From Pseudomonas wadenswilerensis (GTDB lineage: Bacteria > Pseudomonadota > Gammaproteobacteria > Pseudomonadales > Pseudomonadaceae): DNA of 64,000 nucleotides. The stretch lies in NCBI RefSeq assembly GCF_900497695.1, contig NZ_UIDD01000001.1, positions 310,001 to 374,000 of the forward strand, written 5' to 3'. The notes beneath the pieces are model-generated. The model had not been told where the DNA came from and ran no database searches. It worked only from the letters and a program-made list of their open reading frames with translations. Each line of letters opens with the position of its first letter. Within the stretch, counting starts at the first letter, position 1. Below are positions 36,360 through 45,546 of the stretch, one piece after another. The position numbers were made by a program, and so were the translations under genes.

Positions 36360-37442
36360 ATGGGACAGCGTACGCCTCTTTATGACCTGCACTTGGCACT
36401 TGGCGCCAAGATGGTCGATTTTGGCGGTTGGGATATGCCTCTGCATTATGGTTCGCAGGTCGAGGAGCACCATCAGGTGCGCCAGGCCTGCGGCGTATTC
36501 GATGTATCCCACATGACCGTGATCGATATCCGTGGCGTCCAGGCCCGCTCTTGGCTGCAGCATGTGCTGGCCAACGATGTCGACCGCCTTGGCGCTCCCG
36601 GCAAGGCCCTGTACAGCACCATGCTCAACGAGCAGGGCGGAGTCATCGACGATATGATCGTCTACCGTTGTGAAGACGGTTACCGCCTGGTGGTCAACGC
36701 TTCGACCCGCGACAAGGACATGGCCTGGCTGCAGGCGCGCAAGATCGGTTTCGAAGTCGAACTCAACGAACGCCCGGAACTGGCCATCCTGGCCATCCAG
36801 GGCCCGGACGCACGGGAAAAGGTCGCTGAACTGGTGACTGCCGCACGCGCCGCGTTGATCCGTGAACTGAAACCTTTCGAAGGCCTGGCCGACGGCGACT
36901 GGTTTATCGCCCGCACCGGTTACACCGGTGAGGATGGCCTGGAAATCATCTTCCCCGCTGTCCAGGCCCCGGCATTTTTCAACGACCTGGTCGGCGCCGG
37001 CATTGCCCCGAGCGGCCTTGGTGCGCGCGACACCCTGCGCCTGGAAGCCGGCATGAACCTTTATGGCCAGGACATCGACGAAGCCCATACGCCGCTGACT
37101 TCGAACCTGGGCTGGAGCGTCGCCTGGGAGCCGGCAGCGCGCGATTTCATCGGCCGTAAAGGCTTGTTGGAAGAAATCGAGCATGGCGTCGAGCAGAAAC
37201 TGGTCGGCCTGGTGCTCGAAGAACGCGGGGTTTTACGCGCCCACCAGGTGGTCCGTGTCGCCGGGATTGGCGAAGGGGAGATCACCAGTGGTAGTTTCTC
37301 TCCTACGCTGAGCAAATCCATTGCCCTGGCGCGGGTGCCGATGGCCACCGCCGATCGTGCCGAGGTGGAGATCCGCGGCAAGTGGTACCCGGTGCGAGTG
37401 GTCAAGCCGACCTTCGTGCGCCATGGCAAGATCCTGATCTGA
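36360..37442 (+). CDS. gcvT: Glycine cleavage system T protein (aminomethyltransferase)
   Basis: 360 residues, start supported by AAGGAG 6 bases upstream. The tetrahydrofolate-binding barrel appears as ARSWLQHVLANDVDRL and the GYTGEDGLEI motif is the folate-site loop; a C-terminal barrel ends FVRHGKILI. It moves the aminomethyl carbon from lipoyl-GcvH to THF, releasing ammonia. TACAAT at 36267-36272 is a weak -10 candidate. I see no glycine riboswitch in the 118-bp upstream gap. Confidence 0.97.
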   Translation: MGQRTPLYDLHLALGAKMVDFGGWDMPLHYGSQVEEHHQVRQACGVFDVSHMTVIDIRGVQARSWLQHVLANDVDRLGAPGKALYSTMLNEQGGVIDDMIVYRCEDGYRLVVNASTRDKDMAWLQARKIGFEVELNERPELAILAIQGPDAREKVAELVTAARAALIRELKPFEGLADGDWFIARTGYTGEDGLEIIFPAVQAPAFFNDLVGAGIAPSGLGARDTLRLEAGMNLYGQDIDEAHTPLTSNLGWSVAWEPAARDFIGRKGLLEEIEHGVEQKLVGLVLEERGVLRAHQVVRVAGIGEGEITSGSFSPTLSKSIALARVPMATADRAEVEIRGKWYPVRVVKPTFVRHGKILI

Positions 37443-37487
37443 ACCTTTCTGGCGGGCCAACCGCTGACCCAATCGAGGACAACAATT

Positions 37488-37871
37488 ATGAGCAATATCC
37501 CCGCCGACCTGCGTTTTGCCGAAAGCCACGAATGGGCCCGGCTGGAAGCTGATGGCACTGTGACTGTCGGGATCAGCGACCACGCCCAGGAAGCCCTGGG
37601 TGACGTGGTGTTCGTCGAGCTGGCGGAAGTGGGCAAGGTCTTTGCCGCCGGCGATGCGGCGGGTGTGGTCGAGTCGGTCAAGGCAGCTTCCGACATCTAC
37701 GCACCGGTCAGCGGTGAAGTGATTGCGGTCAACGAGGAGCTGGCCGACAGCCCTGAGTCGCTGAACAGCGATCCGTACGCCAGCTGGATCTTCAAGCTCA
37801 AGCCAAGCGACAAGGCCGAGCTGGACAAGCTGCTCGACGCCGCCGGTTACAAAGCCGCCATCGGCGAATAG
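37488..37871 (+). CDS. gcvH: Glycine cleavage system H protein
   Basis: 127 residues; carries lipoate on Lys65 within [16 protein letters not shown]. The shuttle protein passes the aminomethyl group between GcvP and GcvT. It follows gcvT by 45 bp and precedes gcvP by 79 bp on one operon. Confidence 0.98.
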   Translation: MSNIPADLRFAESHEWARLEADGTVTVGISDHAQEALGDVVFVELAEVGKVFAAGDAAGVVESVKAASDIYAPVSGEVIAVNEELADSPESLNSDPYASWIFKLKPSDKAELDKLLDAAGYKAAIGE

Positions 37872-37950
37872 TTTCACGCAGGCGGCAATCTCTTCCTAGA
37901 CTCAATATGCCTCGAGCGCTCGAGGCTTGGTCGAGGAAGAGAGAGCCGCT

Positions 37951-40824
37951 ATGTCCCAGTCGCCGTCCCTGAGCCAACTGCAAGACCGCAATTCTTTCCT
38001 GCGTCGCCACCTGGGGCCCGATGCCTCGGAGCAGCAGGCCATGCTCGCCACCCTCGGCGTTGGCAGCCGGCGCGAGCTGATCGAGCAGACCGTGCCGCCG
38101 GGCATTCGCCTGATCCGGCCGCTGGACCTGCCTGACGCCCTCGATGAACAGGCCGCCCTGGCCAAGCTCAAGGGCTACGCCGAGCAGAACCAGGTGTGGA
38201 CCAGCCTGATCGGCATGGGTTATCACGGCACCGTCACCCCCACCGTCATTTTGCGTAACGTCCTGGAAAACCCGGGCTGGTACACCGCCTATACCCCGTA
38301 TCAACCGGAAATCGCCCAGGGCCGCCTGGAAGCCTTGCTCAATTTCCAGCAGATGATCATCGACCTCACCGGCCTGGACCTGGCCAACGCCTCGTTACTC
38401 GACGAAGCCACCGCCGCGGCGGAAGCCATGGCCCTGGCCAAGCGCGTGGCCAAGTCGAAAAGCAATGCCTTCTTCGCCGATGAACACTGCCATCCGCAAA
38501 CCCTCTCGGTGCTGCAGACCCGTGCCGAAGGCTTCGGCTTCGAACTGATCGTCGACGCTGTGGATAACCTCGCCAAGTACCAGGTATTCGGGGCTTTGCT
38601 GCAATACCCCGATACCCATGGCGAAGTGCGCGACCTGCGCCCGCTGGTTACCCAGTTGCATGCCCAGCAGGCATTGGCCTGTGTAGCTGCCGACCTGCTC
38701 AGCCTGGTGATGCTGATGCCGCCCGGCGAGCAGGGCGCCGATGTGGTGCTGGGCTCGTCCCAGCGCTTTGGCGTGCCCATGGGCTTTGGTGGCCCGCATG
38801 CGGCGTATTTTGCCTGTCGTGACGAGTTCAAACGGGCCATGCCCGGGCGCATCATTGGCGTGTCCAAGGATGCCCGGGGCAACACTGCGTTGCGCATGGC
38901 CCTGCAGACCCGCGAGCAGCATATCCGCCGCGAGAAGGCCAACTCCAACATCTGCACTGCCCAGGTACTGCTGGCCAACATCGCCGCGTTCTATGCGGTG
39001 TACCACGGCCCGGAAGGCTTGCAGCGCATCGCCCAACGCGTGCATGCGCTGACCTTCGTGCTTGCTGCGGGCCTGGAGAGCAAGGGCATCAAGCGCCTCA
39101 ATGAACACTTCTTCGACACCCTGACCCTGGAGGTCGGTGGCAGCCAGACGGCAATCATCGAAAGCGCCGAGGCCGTGCAGGTCAACTTGCGGATTCTTGG
39201 CCGCGGGCAACTGGGCGTGAGCCTCGACGAGACCTGTGACGAAAGCACGGTCATGCGCCTGTTCGATATCTTCCTCGGCGCCGACCACGGGCTGGATATC
39301 GCCGCGCTGGATGCTCTGGCGCAGCCCGAAGGCATTCCGCCAGCACTGGTGCGGCGCTCGGACTTTCTCCGTCACCCGGTGTTCAACCTGCACCACAGCG
39401 AAACCGAGATGCTGCGCTACCTCAAGCAGCTGGAGAACAAGGACCTGGCACTGAACCAGTCGATGATCCCGCTGGGCTCGTGCACCATGAAACTCAACGC
39501 CAGCAGCGAGATGATCCCGATCACCTGGCCCGGCTTTGCCCTGCTGCACCCCTTTGCGCCGGCGGCACAGGTGCAGGGTTACAAGGCGATGATCGACGAG
39601 CTGGAAAGCTGGTTGTGTGCGATCACCGGCTTCGATGCCATCTGCATGCAGCCCAACTCTGGCGCCCAGGGCGAGTACGCCGGGCTGATGGCAATCGCCA
39701 AGTATCACCGCAGCCGTCACCAGCCCCAGCGCGATATCTGCCTGATCCCGGCCTCGGCCCACGGCACCAACCCGGCCTCTGCGCAGATGGCCGGCATGCA
39801 GGTGGTGATCGTCGAGTGCGACCAGGCCGGCAACGTCGACCTGGCCGACCTCAAGGCCAAGGCGCAGGCGGCCGGCGAGAAGCTGTCATGCCTGATGGCC
39901 ACCTATCCATCGACCCACGGCGTCTACGAGGAGGGCATCAGCGAGATCTGCGAGGTTATCCACAAGCACGGCGGCCAGGTGTACATGGACGGCGCCAACC
40001 TCAATGCCCAGGTCGGCCTGGCGCGACCGGCGGATATCGGTGCCGATGTCTCGCACATGAACCTGCACAAGACCTTTTGCATCCCCCACGGCGGTGGCGG
40101 CCCGGGCATGGGCCCGATCGGCGTGCGGGCGCATCTGGCGCCCTTTGTCGCCAGCCACCCGGTAATCCCGCTACCCGGCCCCGACCCGCAGAACACAGCG
40201 GTCAGCGCCGCGCCCTGGGGCAGCGCCAGCATCTTGCCGATCAGCTGGATGTACATTGCCATGATGGGCCCGCAGCTGGCCGATGCCAGCGAGGTGGCGA
40301 TCCTCTCGGCCAACTACCTGGCCGAGCAGTTGGGCGGCGCCTTCCCGGTGCTTTATCGCGGACGCAACGAACGGGTGGCGCATGAGTGCATTCTCGACCT
40401 GCGGCCGCTGAAAGCCCTGACCGGGATCACCGAGGAGGATGTGGCCAAGCGTCTGATGGATTACGGCTTCCACGCACCGACCATGTCATTCCCGGTGCCG
40501 GGGACCTTGATGGTCGAGCCGACCGAGAGCGAGTCCAAGGCCGAGCTGGACCGCTTTGTCGAGGCGATGTTGAGCATTCGTGCCGAGATCCGCGAAGTGC
40601 AGGAGGGTAACTGGCCGGCAGAAGATAATCCGCTCAAGCATGCGCCGCATACGCTTGAGGATGTGCTGGGCGTATGGGAGCGGCCCTACAGCATTGCCCA
40701 GGGCGTGGCGCCCAGTGCCCATGCGCGGATGCACAAGTACTGGCCGGCGGTGAACCGGGTCGACAACGTGTATGGCGACCGGAATCTGTTCTGTGCCTGT
40801 GTGCCGGTGGAAGATTACCGCTGA
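37951..40824 (+). CDS. gcvP: Glycine dehydrogenase (decarboxylating), P protein
   Basis: 957 residues, the standard length for the homodimeric fused form. The ATG at 37951 is preferred to a TTG at 37927. PLP is bound by Lys707 in [16 protein letters not shown]; the glycine-rich loop follows it immediately. The enzyme decarboxylates glycine and loads the methylamine onto GcvH. It ends the gcvTHP operon at a REPIN. Confidence 0.98.
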   Translation: MSQSPSLSQLQDRNSFLRRHLGPDASEQQAMLATLGVGSRRELIEQTVPPGIRLIRPLDLPDALDEQAALAKLKGYAEQNQVWTSLIGMGYHGTVTPTVILRNVLENPGWYTAYTPYQPEIAQGRLEALLNFQQMIIDLTGLDLANASLLDEATAAAEAMALAKRVAKSKSNAFFADEHCHPQTLSVLQTRAEGFGFELIVDAVDNLAKYQVFGALLQYPDTHGEVRDLRPLVTQLHAQQALACVAADLLSLVMLMPPGEQGADVVLGSSQRFGVPMGFGGPHAAYFACRDEFKRAMPGRIIGVSKDARGNTALRMALQTREQHIRREKANSNICTAQVLLANIAAFYAVYHGPEGLQRIAQRVHALTFVLAAGLESKGIKRLNEHFFDTLTLEVGGSQTAIIESAEAVQVNLRILGRGQLGVSLDETCDESTVMRLFDIFLGADHGLDIAALDALAQPEGIPPALVRRSDFLRHPVFNLHHSETEMLRYLKQLENKDLALNQSMIPLGSCTMKLNASSEMIPITWPGFALLHPFAPAAQVQGYKAMIDELESWLCAITGFDAICMQPNSGAQGEYAGLMAIAKYHRSRHQPQRDICLIPASAHGTNPASAQMAGMQVVIVECDQAGNVDLADLKAKAQAAGEKLSCLMATYPSTHGVYEEGISEICEVIHKHGGQVYMDGANLNAQVGLARPADIGADVSHMNLHKTFCIPHGGGGPGMGPIGVRAHLAPFVASHPVIPLPGPDPQNTAVSAAPWGSASILPISWMYIAMMGPQLADASEVAILSANYLAEQLGGAFPVLYRGRNERVAHECILDLRPLKALTGITEEDVAKRLMDYGFHAPTMSFPVPGTLMVEPTESESKAELDRFVEAMLSIRAEIREVQEGNWPAEDNPLKHAPHTLEDVLGVWERPYSIAQGVAPSAHARMHKYWPAVNRVDNVYGDRNLFCACVPVEDYR

Positions 40825-40838
40825 GGCAATTGTTTCGG

Positions 40839-40933
40839 GTAGGAGCGGGCTTGCCCCGCGATGAGGCCGGTGCAGACTGGCTTTTTCGCATTCGCGGGGC
40901 AAGTCGAGGCGTCGCACCGCCGCTCCCACAAGG
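40839..40933. repeat. REPIN, variant with GCCCCGCG core
   Basis: An inverted REP pair: GTAGGAGCGGGCTTGCCCCG (40839 on) and, inverted, CGCGGGGCAAG ... GCTCCCACAAGG (40893-40933). This core differs from the other four copies (CGGGCTTGCCCCGCG rather than CTGGCTTGCCAGC). It lies between gcvP and the convergent DUF2388 gene. Confidence 0.8.
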
Positions 40934-40941
40934 GTTGCCGC

Positions 40942-41259
40942 TTACTCGCTGGCTACCGCGTTCTTGGCCAGGATCGCATTGGCCAGTTCCATGTCACTGA
41001 CTTTCAGGCCCGGGTTGTCGGCGCGGACTTTCTGCATCGCCGCTTCCAGGTATGGGCCGCGAATCGCACCTTCGCTGGCGACAAAGCTGCCGGCATCATC
41101 CTGGGCAGCCACGACCAGCTTGTGGTCTTTGGAGGTCAGGTAAGAGGACGCGGTGGTGGCGCCAGAAGAGATGACGTTGCGCCAGAAGGTATCAGCCATG
41201 GCAGATCCAACCGGCAGGGAGAGCAGGGCAAGGGTTGCGACTGCAAACTTGAAACGCAT
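40942..41259 (-). CDS. DUF2388 periplasmic protein
   Basis: 105 residues with a Sec signal peptide ending GSAMADTF (cleavage after about 22). The mature 83 residues match DUF2388: SSGATTASSYLTSKDHKLVVAAQDDAGSFVASEG, then GPYLEAAMQKVR. This family is known mainly from Pseudomonas, often in multiple copies; its function is unknown. Single gene, converging on the gcv operon. Confidence 0.88.
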   Translation of the reverse strand: MRFKFAVATLALLSLPVGSAMADTFWRNVISSGATTASSYLTSKDHKLVVAAQDDAGSFVASEGAIRGPYLEAAMQKVRADNPGLKVSDMELANAILAKNAVASE

Positions 41260-41349
41260 TAAGGTGACTCCAACTGAGGTGAACTGGGGCCTTTGATTGG
41301 GTTTATGTGGATCTAGTTCCCTGGCCAGATAAAAGGTTTGGCGCCTGCT

Positions 41350-43047
41350 TCAGGCGATGACGCGAAGCACTTCGGCCTCGGTTGTCTGCCCTGCGGCAAC
41401 CTTCTCGGCGCCACTGTGCTTGAGGCTGAGCATGCCGTCATCAAGCGCCAGTCGGCGCAAGGCGAGCAGATCGAGGTCGGGCTCGATTCGGGCTTTGAGT
41501 GCATCACTGATGCCCAGCAGTTCGTAGATCGCGCTACGTCCGTGATAGCCGGTCTGCCGGCATTCACTACAGCCCACCGCTTGATGGCTCTGCCCCGGCG
41601 ACGCTGGCGCGGCCTTGCAGTGCTTGCACAGGGTGCGCACCAGGCGCTGGGCCATGACCCCGATCAGGCTGGCCTTGAGCAGGTAAGGCGCGATACCCAG
41701 CTCCAGCAAGCGGGTGATGGCGCTGCAGGCGTCGTTGGTGTGCAGGGTCGAGAGCACCAGGTGCCCGGTGAGGGCGGCCTGGATCGCCACCTGGGCAGTT
41801 TCCAGGTCTCGTATCTCGCCGATCATGATGACATCCGGGTCCTGGCGCAGCAGGGCGCGGGTCCCGGTGGCAAAATCCAGGTCGATGCTTGGTTGCACCT
41901 GCAACTGGTTGAAGGCCGGCTCGACCATCTCGATCGGGTCTTCGACGGTGCACAGGTTGATCTGCGGGGTGGCCAGGTGCTTGAGGCTGGCGTAAAGGGT
42001 GCTGGTCTTGCCCGAGCCGGTGGGCCCGGTGACCAGGATGATGCCATGGCGATGGTCAAGCATCGACAGCCAGCGCCTGAGGTCGGCTCCGCCGAGGCCC
42101 AGTTGCGCAAAGTCCTGTTGCAGCAGTTGCGGGTCGAAGACTCTCAGTACCAACTTTTCGCCGAAGGTAGTGGGCAGGGTCGACAACCGCAGCTCGACCT
42201 CTTCGCCGCCAGGCAGGCGGGTCTTGATCCGGCCATCCTGGGGGCGGCGCTTTTCTGCGACATTCATGCGCCCCAGGCTTTTCAGGCGGCTGACCACAGC
42301 CAGGGTGACCGGCCCCGGGAACTGGTAGACCGGATGCAGCACGCCGTCGATACGAAAGCGCAGCTGACCCTGGTCGCGCCGGGGTTCGAGGTGAATATCG
42401 CTGGCGCGCTGTTCGAAGGCGTACTGCAATAGCCAGTCGACGATGCTGACGATATGCGCATCGTTGGCTTGCGCCTCGCGGCCCCGGTTGCCCAGTTCGA
42501 GCAACTGCTCAAGATTGCCCGCGGCCGTCGGCATTGACTGTTGCTGGCTGGCGCCACTGACCGATTGCGCGACCTGGAAAAACGTCTGGCTGAGCTGGCG
42601 GATCTGCACCGGGCTTGCCAGCACGCGCTTGATCGGCCGTTGCAGCACCTGGGCCAGGTCCGCTTCCCAGGCGCGTACATAAGGTTGTGCGCTGGCCACG
42701 GTGACGCCGCTGGCATCGGCGGCCAGCGCGAGGATGCCATGGCGCCGGGCGAACCCTGCGGACATCAGGCCGGTGAGCCGGGCAAGGTCGATCTTCAGGG
42801 GATCGATATGCAGGTAAGGCTGGCCAGCCTGCCTGGCCAGCCATTGGCACAGGGTACCCAGGTCCAGGCGTTGGCCGGGATTGCCCAGGTCGGCAAACTG
42901 TTGGCTGGCGATCCATTCGAGTGGGTGCTGCTCGTGCTGCACGGGAGGGCAGATGTTGCGATCATCCAGGCTGATGCGTTGATCGGCCACCAGCTCGTCA
43001 AGCAAGGTGCCGAGGTCAAGCCAGCGATCTTCGCTGAGGTTGTGCAT
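41350..43047 (-). CDS. GspE/PulE-type secretion ATPase, orphan
   Basis: 565 residues. Two N-terminal GspE-like domains (about 1-190) precede the ATPase core: the Walker A GPTGSGKTST, Asp-box CTVEDPIE, Walker B-type LRQDPDVIMIGEIRD, and His-box STLHTNDA are all intact. The zinc-binding tetracysteine motif is present (CKHC ... CSEC, near residue 475-500). It should therefore be an active hexameric ATPase for a type II secretion or type IV pilus machine. No pseudopilin, GspF or secretin gene is adjacent, so its partner machinery must be elsewhere. Confidence 0.9.
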   Translation of the reverse strand: MHNLSEDRWLDLGTLLDELVADQRISLDDRNICPPVQHEQHPLEWIASQQFADLGNPGQRLDLGTLCQWLARQAGQPYLHIDPLKIDLARLTGLMSAGFARRHGILALAADASGVTVASAQPYVRAWEADLAQVLQRPIKRVLASPVQIRQLSQTFFQVAQSVSGASQQQSMPTAAGNLEQLLELGNRGREAQANDAHIVSIVDWLLQYAFEQRASDIHLEPRRDQGQLRFRIDGVLHPVYQFPGPVTLAVVSRLKSLGRMNVAEKRRPQDGRIKTRLPGGEEVELRLSTLPTTFGEKLVLRVFDPQLLQQDFAQLGLGGADLRRWLSMLDHRHGIILVTGPTGSGKTSTLYASLKHLATPQINLCTVEDPIEMVEPAFNQLQVQPSIDLDFATGTRALLRQDPDVIMIGEIRDLETAQVAIQAALTGHLVLSTLHTNDACSAITRLLELGIAPYLLKASLIGVMAQRLVRTLCKHCKAAPASPGQSHQAVGCSECRQTGYHGRSAIYELLGISDALKARIEPDLDLLALRRLALDDGMLSLKHSGAEKVAAGQTTEAEVLRVIA

Positions 43048-43132
43048 GCGTGCGGGCTTCCTTGCCGCGCCACCGACAGTGGTGGCCTGAGCAAGGTTAG
43101 CCGCTGAGGCGGGCTTTCCACGGGTACAAGGG

Positions 43133-43453
43133 TTACCAGGCTTTTCGGGTCTCGTTCAATTGCACCTCGGTCACGCAGATCAGGTTGCGCATTTTTTGTG
43201 CAATCAGTTCGGCGCGGTGCCAGCTCAGGCCGCTGATGCCGATCTCGACGTTGAGCAGATCATCCTCTTGCTCAACCTTCAGCCGATGCGGCACCAGAAA
43301 TTGCAGGGCAAACAGGTTGAGCAGCCGGCACAGGCTGTCGGGCTCGGCTTCTACCTGCAGTTGGTAGCAGACATCGCTGTGCACGTTGCTGGCGGCCCAG
43401 ACATCGTTGCGCAAGGGCGTAAGGGGGCTGTCCAGCCGTTCGAGAGCGCTCAT
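43133..43453 (-). CDS. ACT-like small protein (IlvM-like)
   Basis: 106 residues. Residues about 28-100 (YQLQVEAEPDSLCRLLNLFA ... LNVEIGISGLSWHRAELIAQ) follow the beta-alpha-beta-beta-alpha-beta order of an ACT domain and resemble IlvM, the small regulatory subunit of acetolactate synthase. No catalytic subunit is nearby. Its ribosome-binding site GGAG sits inside an inverted repeat, TTCTCC-N9-GGAGAA (43458-43478). It is divergent from the Lrp-type regulator, which may control it. Function is unknown. Confidence 0.7.
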   Translation of the reverse strand: MSALERLDSPLTPLRNDVWAASNVHSDVCYQLQVEAEPDSLCRLLNLFALQFLVPHRLKVEQEDDLLNVEIGISGLSWHRAELIAQKMRNLICVTEVQLNETRKAW

Positions 43454-43578
43454 GGGATTCTCCGCAGAAAGTGGAGAAATTTTTACATGCAGGTCGGGGT
43501 ATTTCTTCTCTATGATCGTGCGATATCGCCAGCTATTGAATAGCTCAATTCGTCACTATCCGTTTTTGAGGAATAATC
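43454..43578. promoter_or_regulatory. Divergent promoter region of the ACT-like and Lrp-type genes
   Basis: This AT-richer 125-bp gap contains TTCTCC-N9-GGAGAA (43458-43478) and AGCTAT-TGA-ATAGCT (43531-43545). Both are plausible sites for the Lrp-type product, whose relatives bind their own promoters, but neither is a proven match. Confidence 0.4.
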
Positions 43579-44049
43579 ATGCACAGCGAGTTGGACGTCT
43601 ATGACCGGCGCATCCTGGCCTTGCTGCAGGAAGATGCCTCGCTCTCCAGCGCGCAGATCGCCGAGCGCGTGGGCTTGTCGCAATCGCCATGCTGGCGGCG
43701 CATACAACGCCTGAAAGAGGAGGGGGTGATTCGCGCCCAGGTAACCCTGCTCGACCGCAAGAAGATCGGCCTGAACACGCAGATTTTCGCCGAGGTCAAA
43801 CTCAACGCCCACGGGCGCTCCAACTTTACCGAGTTCACCGAGGCGATCCGCGGCTTTCCGGAAGTGCTGGAGTGTTATGTCTTGATGGGCGCAGTGGATT
43901 TTCTGCTGCGCATTGTCACCCCGGACATCGAAGCCTACGAACGGTTCTTCTTCGAAAAGCTGTCGATGGTGCCGGGGATCCAGGAGGTCAACTCGACCGT
44001 GGCCTTGTCCGAAATCAAGTCCACGACGAGTCTGCCGGTATTGCCTTGA
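43579..44049 (+). CDS. Lrp/AsnC-family transcriptional regulator
   Basis: 156 residues. The N-terminal helix-turn-helix spans about 5-50 (LDVYDRRILALLQEDASLSS, then AQIAERVGLSQSPCWRRI), followed by a RAM effector domain (about 65-150) ending EVNSTVALSEIKSTTSLPV. Such proteins form octameric discs and respond to an amino acid. It starts 125 bp from the divergent ACT-like gene and ends 3 bp before the convergent CYTH-CHAD gene. Confidence 0.94.
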   Translation: MHSELDVYDRRILALLQEDASLSSAQIAERVGLSQSPCWRRIQRLKEEGVIRAQVTLLDRKKIGLNTQIFAEVKLNAHGRSNFTEFTEAIRGFPEVLECYVLMGAVDFLLRIVTPDIEAYERFFFEKLSMVPGIQEVNSTVALSEIKSTTSLPVLP

Positions 44050-44052
44050 GCC

Positions 44053-45420
44053 TTACTTGCGCAGCAGATGCTTCCAGCCGCGACTCTGGAACACCGCCAT
44101 GGCCTGGTGGACGCGGGCTTCGAGCACTTCGTCGCTGATCGGCAGGTTGGCCAGCTCGTGCAGCTTGTTCAGTTCACCGAACAGGCGGTCCAGGTCCGGG
44201 CTCTCCAGCACCTGACGGGCGTGGTGCAGCCAGGCCAGCAGGCGTTCGATCCGCGGCAACTGCTCGGCCAGGTCTTCCGGCTGGCGATGGTACAGCGGCA
44301 GGTTGAGGGCCTTGGCTTCTTCGGCCAGCAGCACGTTCAGCCAGTTGGCCAACTGTGCGGCGCCCTGGCGGTCGCCGCGCTTGTTGCGCTCGACGGTCCA
44401 GCCACGGGCCAGCAGCCAGCGCGAGGTTTCCAGGGAGAACTGGCCCCAGCGGGTTTCCAGCAGCTCTTCAGCGAACTGCTCGGGCGCAGCGCGACGCACG
44501 TCTTCATCGTCGGCACCGGCCAGCACCAGCGGGCGCCAGTCTTCGAGCAGGGCGTCAAGGCTGTTGCGCAGCTCGCGGGTGCTGGCGCGTGGGCCGGCCT
44601 GACCGAGGCTGCTGGCCAGGGCGCGCAGCTCCCAGAGGCTTTCGACCCAGTCCTGCAGCAGGCGCCAGTGGCCATTGAAACGGTACTGTTCGGCCAGGCG
44701 CTGGCTGCTGCCGAGCAACTGCCAGGCCAGCGCAGCGAAGGCGTCGTCGAGGGGCATCTCGGCGTTCAGTTCGGCGCCAGGCAAGCTCAGGGCGTAGCTG
44801 CCGGCGTCGAGCAGGCGGTAGCCGCGCTCGGCCTTGCTGATGTCGCAGGGCATCAGCGGCAGTTTTGCCGACAGCTCGGCGGCCAGTTCCAGCAGGGCTT
44901 CGGGGGCGCCTTCGCGCAGCTCCAGCTCCAGCTCGCAGATTTCTTCCTTCTGCTTGCCGGCGACCACGGTGCCGAGGTCCAGTGCGGCTTCGATCACCAC
45001 CTTGGCCTTGCCGCGGCCCCAGGCGATTTCGGCGTATTCACGAGTGAAATCGGTGGTGAACAGCGGCTTGATGGTCTTTTTGTCGACATCAGCCAGTTGC
45101 TCTGGCCAGCACTCGGCGTCGAGTTTTTTCAGGTCGAGCTTGGCCTTGGGCAACTCCCACTCGAACTCGTTGCGCTGGGACAGGCCGGCGACGCTCTGGC
45201 CACGGGTCTTGAGGGTCTGGATCACCACATCGCCGTCGCGGCGCAGGCGCAGGGCGACCTTGGCGGCGGCCAGGTCGCGCTCCGGGGTGTCGAAGTACTG
45301 GTTGAGCAGTTCGCGGCTTTGCCACCCGGACTTGTTGCGCTTGTTCAGCAATGGGTGTTCACGCAGGGCGGCGAGGGTCTCGCGGCTGACCCGCAGTTTG
45401 ATTTCGGTTTCTTTATGCAT
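44053..45420 (-). CDS. CYTH-CHAD inorganic triphosphatase (YgiF-like)
   Basis: 455 residues. The CYTH domain (about 1-205) has the E-x-E-x-K motif at residues 4-8 (ETEIK) and alternating charged strands forming a triphosphate tunnel (VALRLRRDGDVVIQTLK). The CHAD domain (about 220-450) is helical with conserved histidine- and arginine-rich helices (LAWLHHARQVLESPDL). The E. coli relative YgiF hydrolyses tripolyphosphate; CHAD domains bind polyphosphate granules. It is one of three polyphosphate-connected genes in the window with ppk and ppx. Confidence 0.92.
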   Translation of the reverse strand: MHKETEIKLRVSRETLAALREHPLLNKRNKSGWQSRELLNQYFDTPERDLAAAKVALRLRRDGDVVIQTLKTRGQSVAGLSQRNEFEWELPKAKLDLKKLDAECWPEQLADVDKKTIKPLFTTDFTREYAEIAWGRGKAKVVIEAALDLGTVVAGKQKEEICELELELREGAPEALLELAAELSAKLPLMPCDISKAERGYRLLDAGSYALSLPGAELNAEMPLDDAFAALAWQLLGSSQRLAEQYRFNGHWRLLQDWVESLWELRALASSLGQAGPRASTRELRNSLDALLEDWRPLVLAGADDEDVRRAAPEQFAEELLETRWGQFSLETSRWLLARGWTVERNKRGDRQGAAQLANWLNVLLAEEAKALNLPLYHRQPEDLAEQLPRIERLLAWLHHARQVLESPDLDRLFGELNKLHELANLPISDEVLEARVHQAMAVFQSRGWKHLLRK

Positions 45421-45546
45421 TGCTGGGTAATCCAGGCTCGAATGACAGGGAGCGTCTTGGGGGTGCAGTGTACAGGAGTCGGCTCGCGGCGGTTTATTCC
45501 CGGTGCCGGATGGCCCTATGATGGGCTTCGCCCAAGGAGAAAGCGC

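Noticed and set aside
43069..43086. GCCACC-GACAGT-GGTGGC inverted repeat between the ACT-like and GspE-type genes
   Set aside because: Short 6-bp stem without a U-run; insufficient to call a terminator or operator.
44068..45546. Upstream extension of the argE frame, giving an 878-codon ORF
   Set aside because: It is the antisense shadow of the CYTH-CHAD gene; argE has a clear AAGGAG-ATG start at 45547 and family homology begins there.
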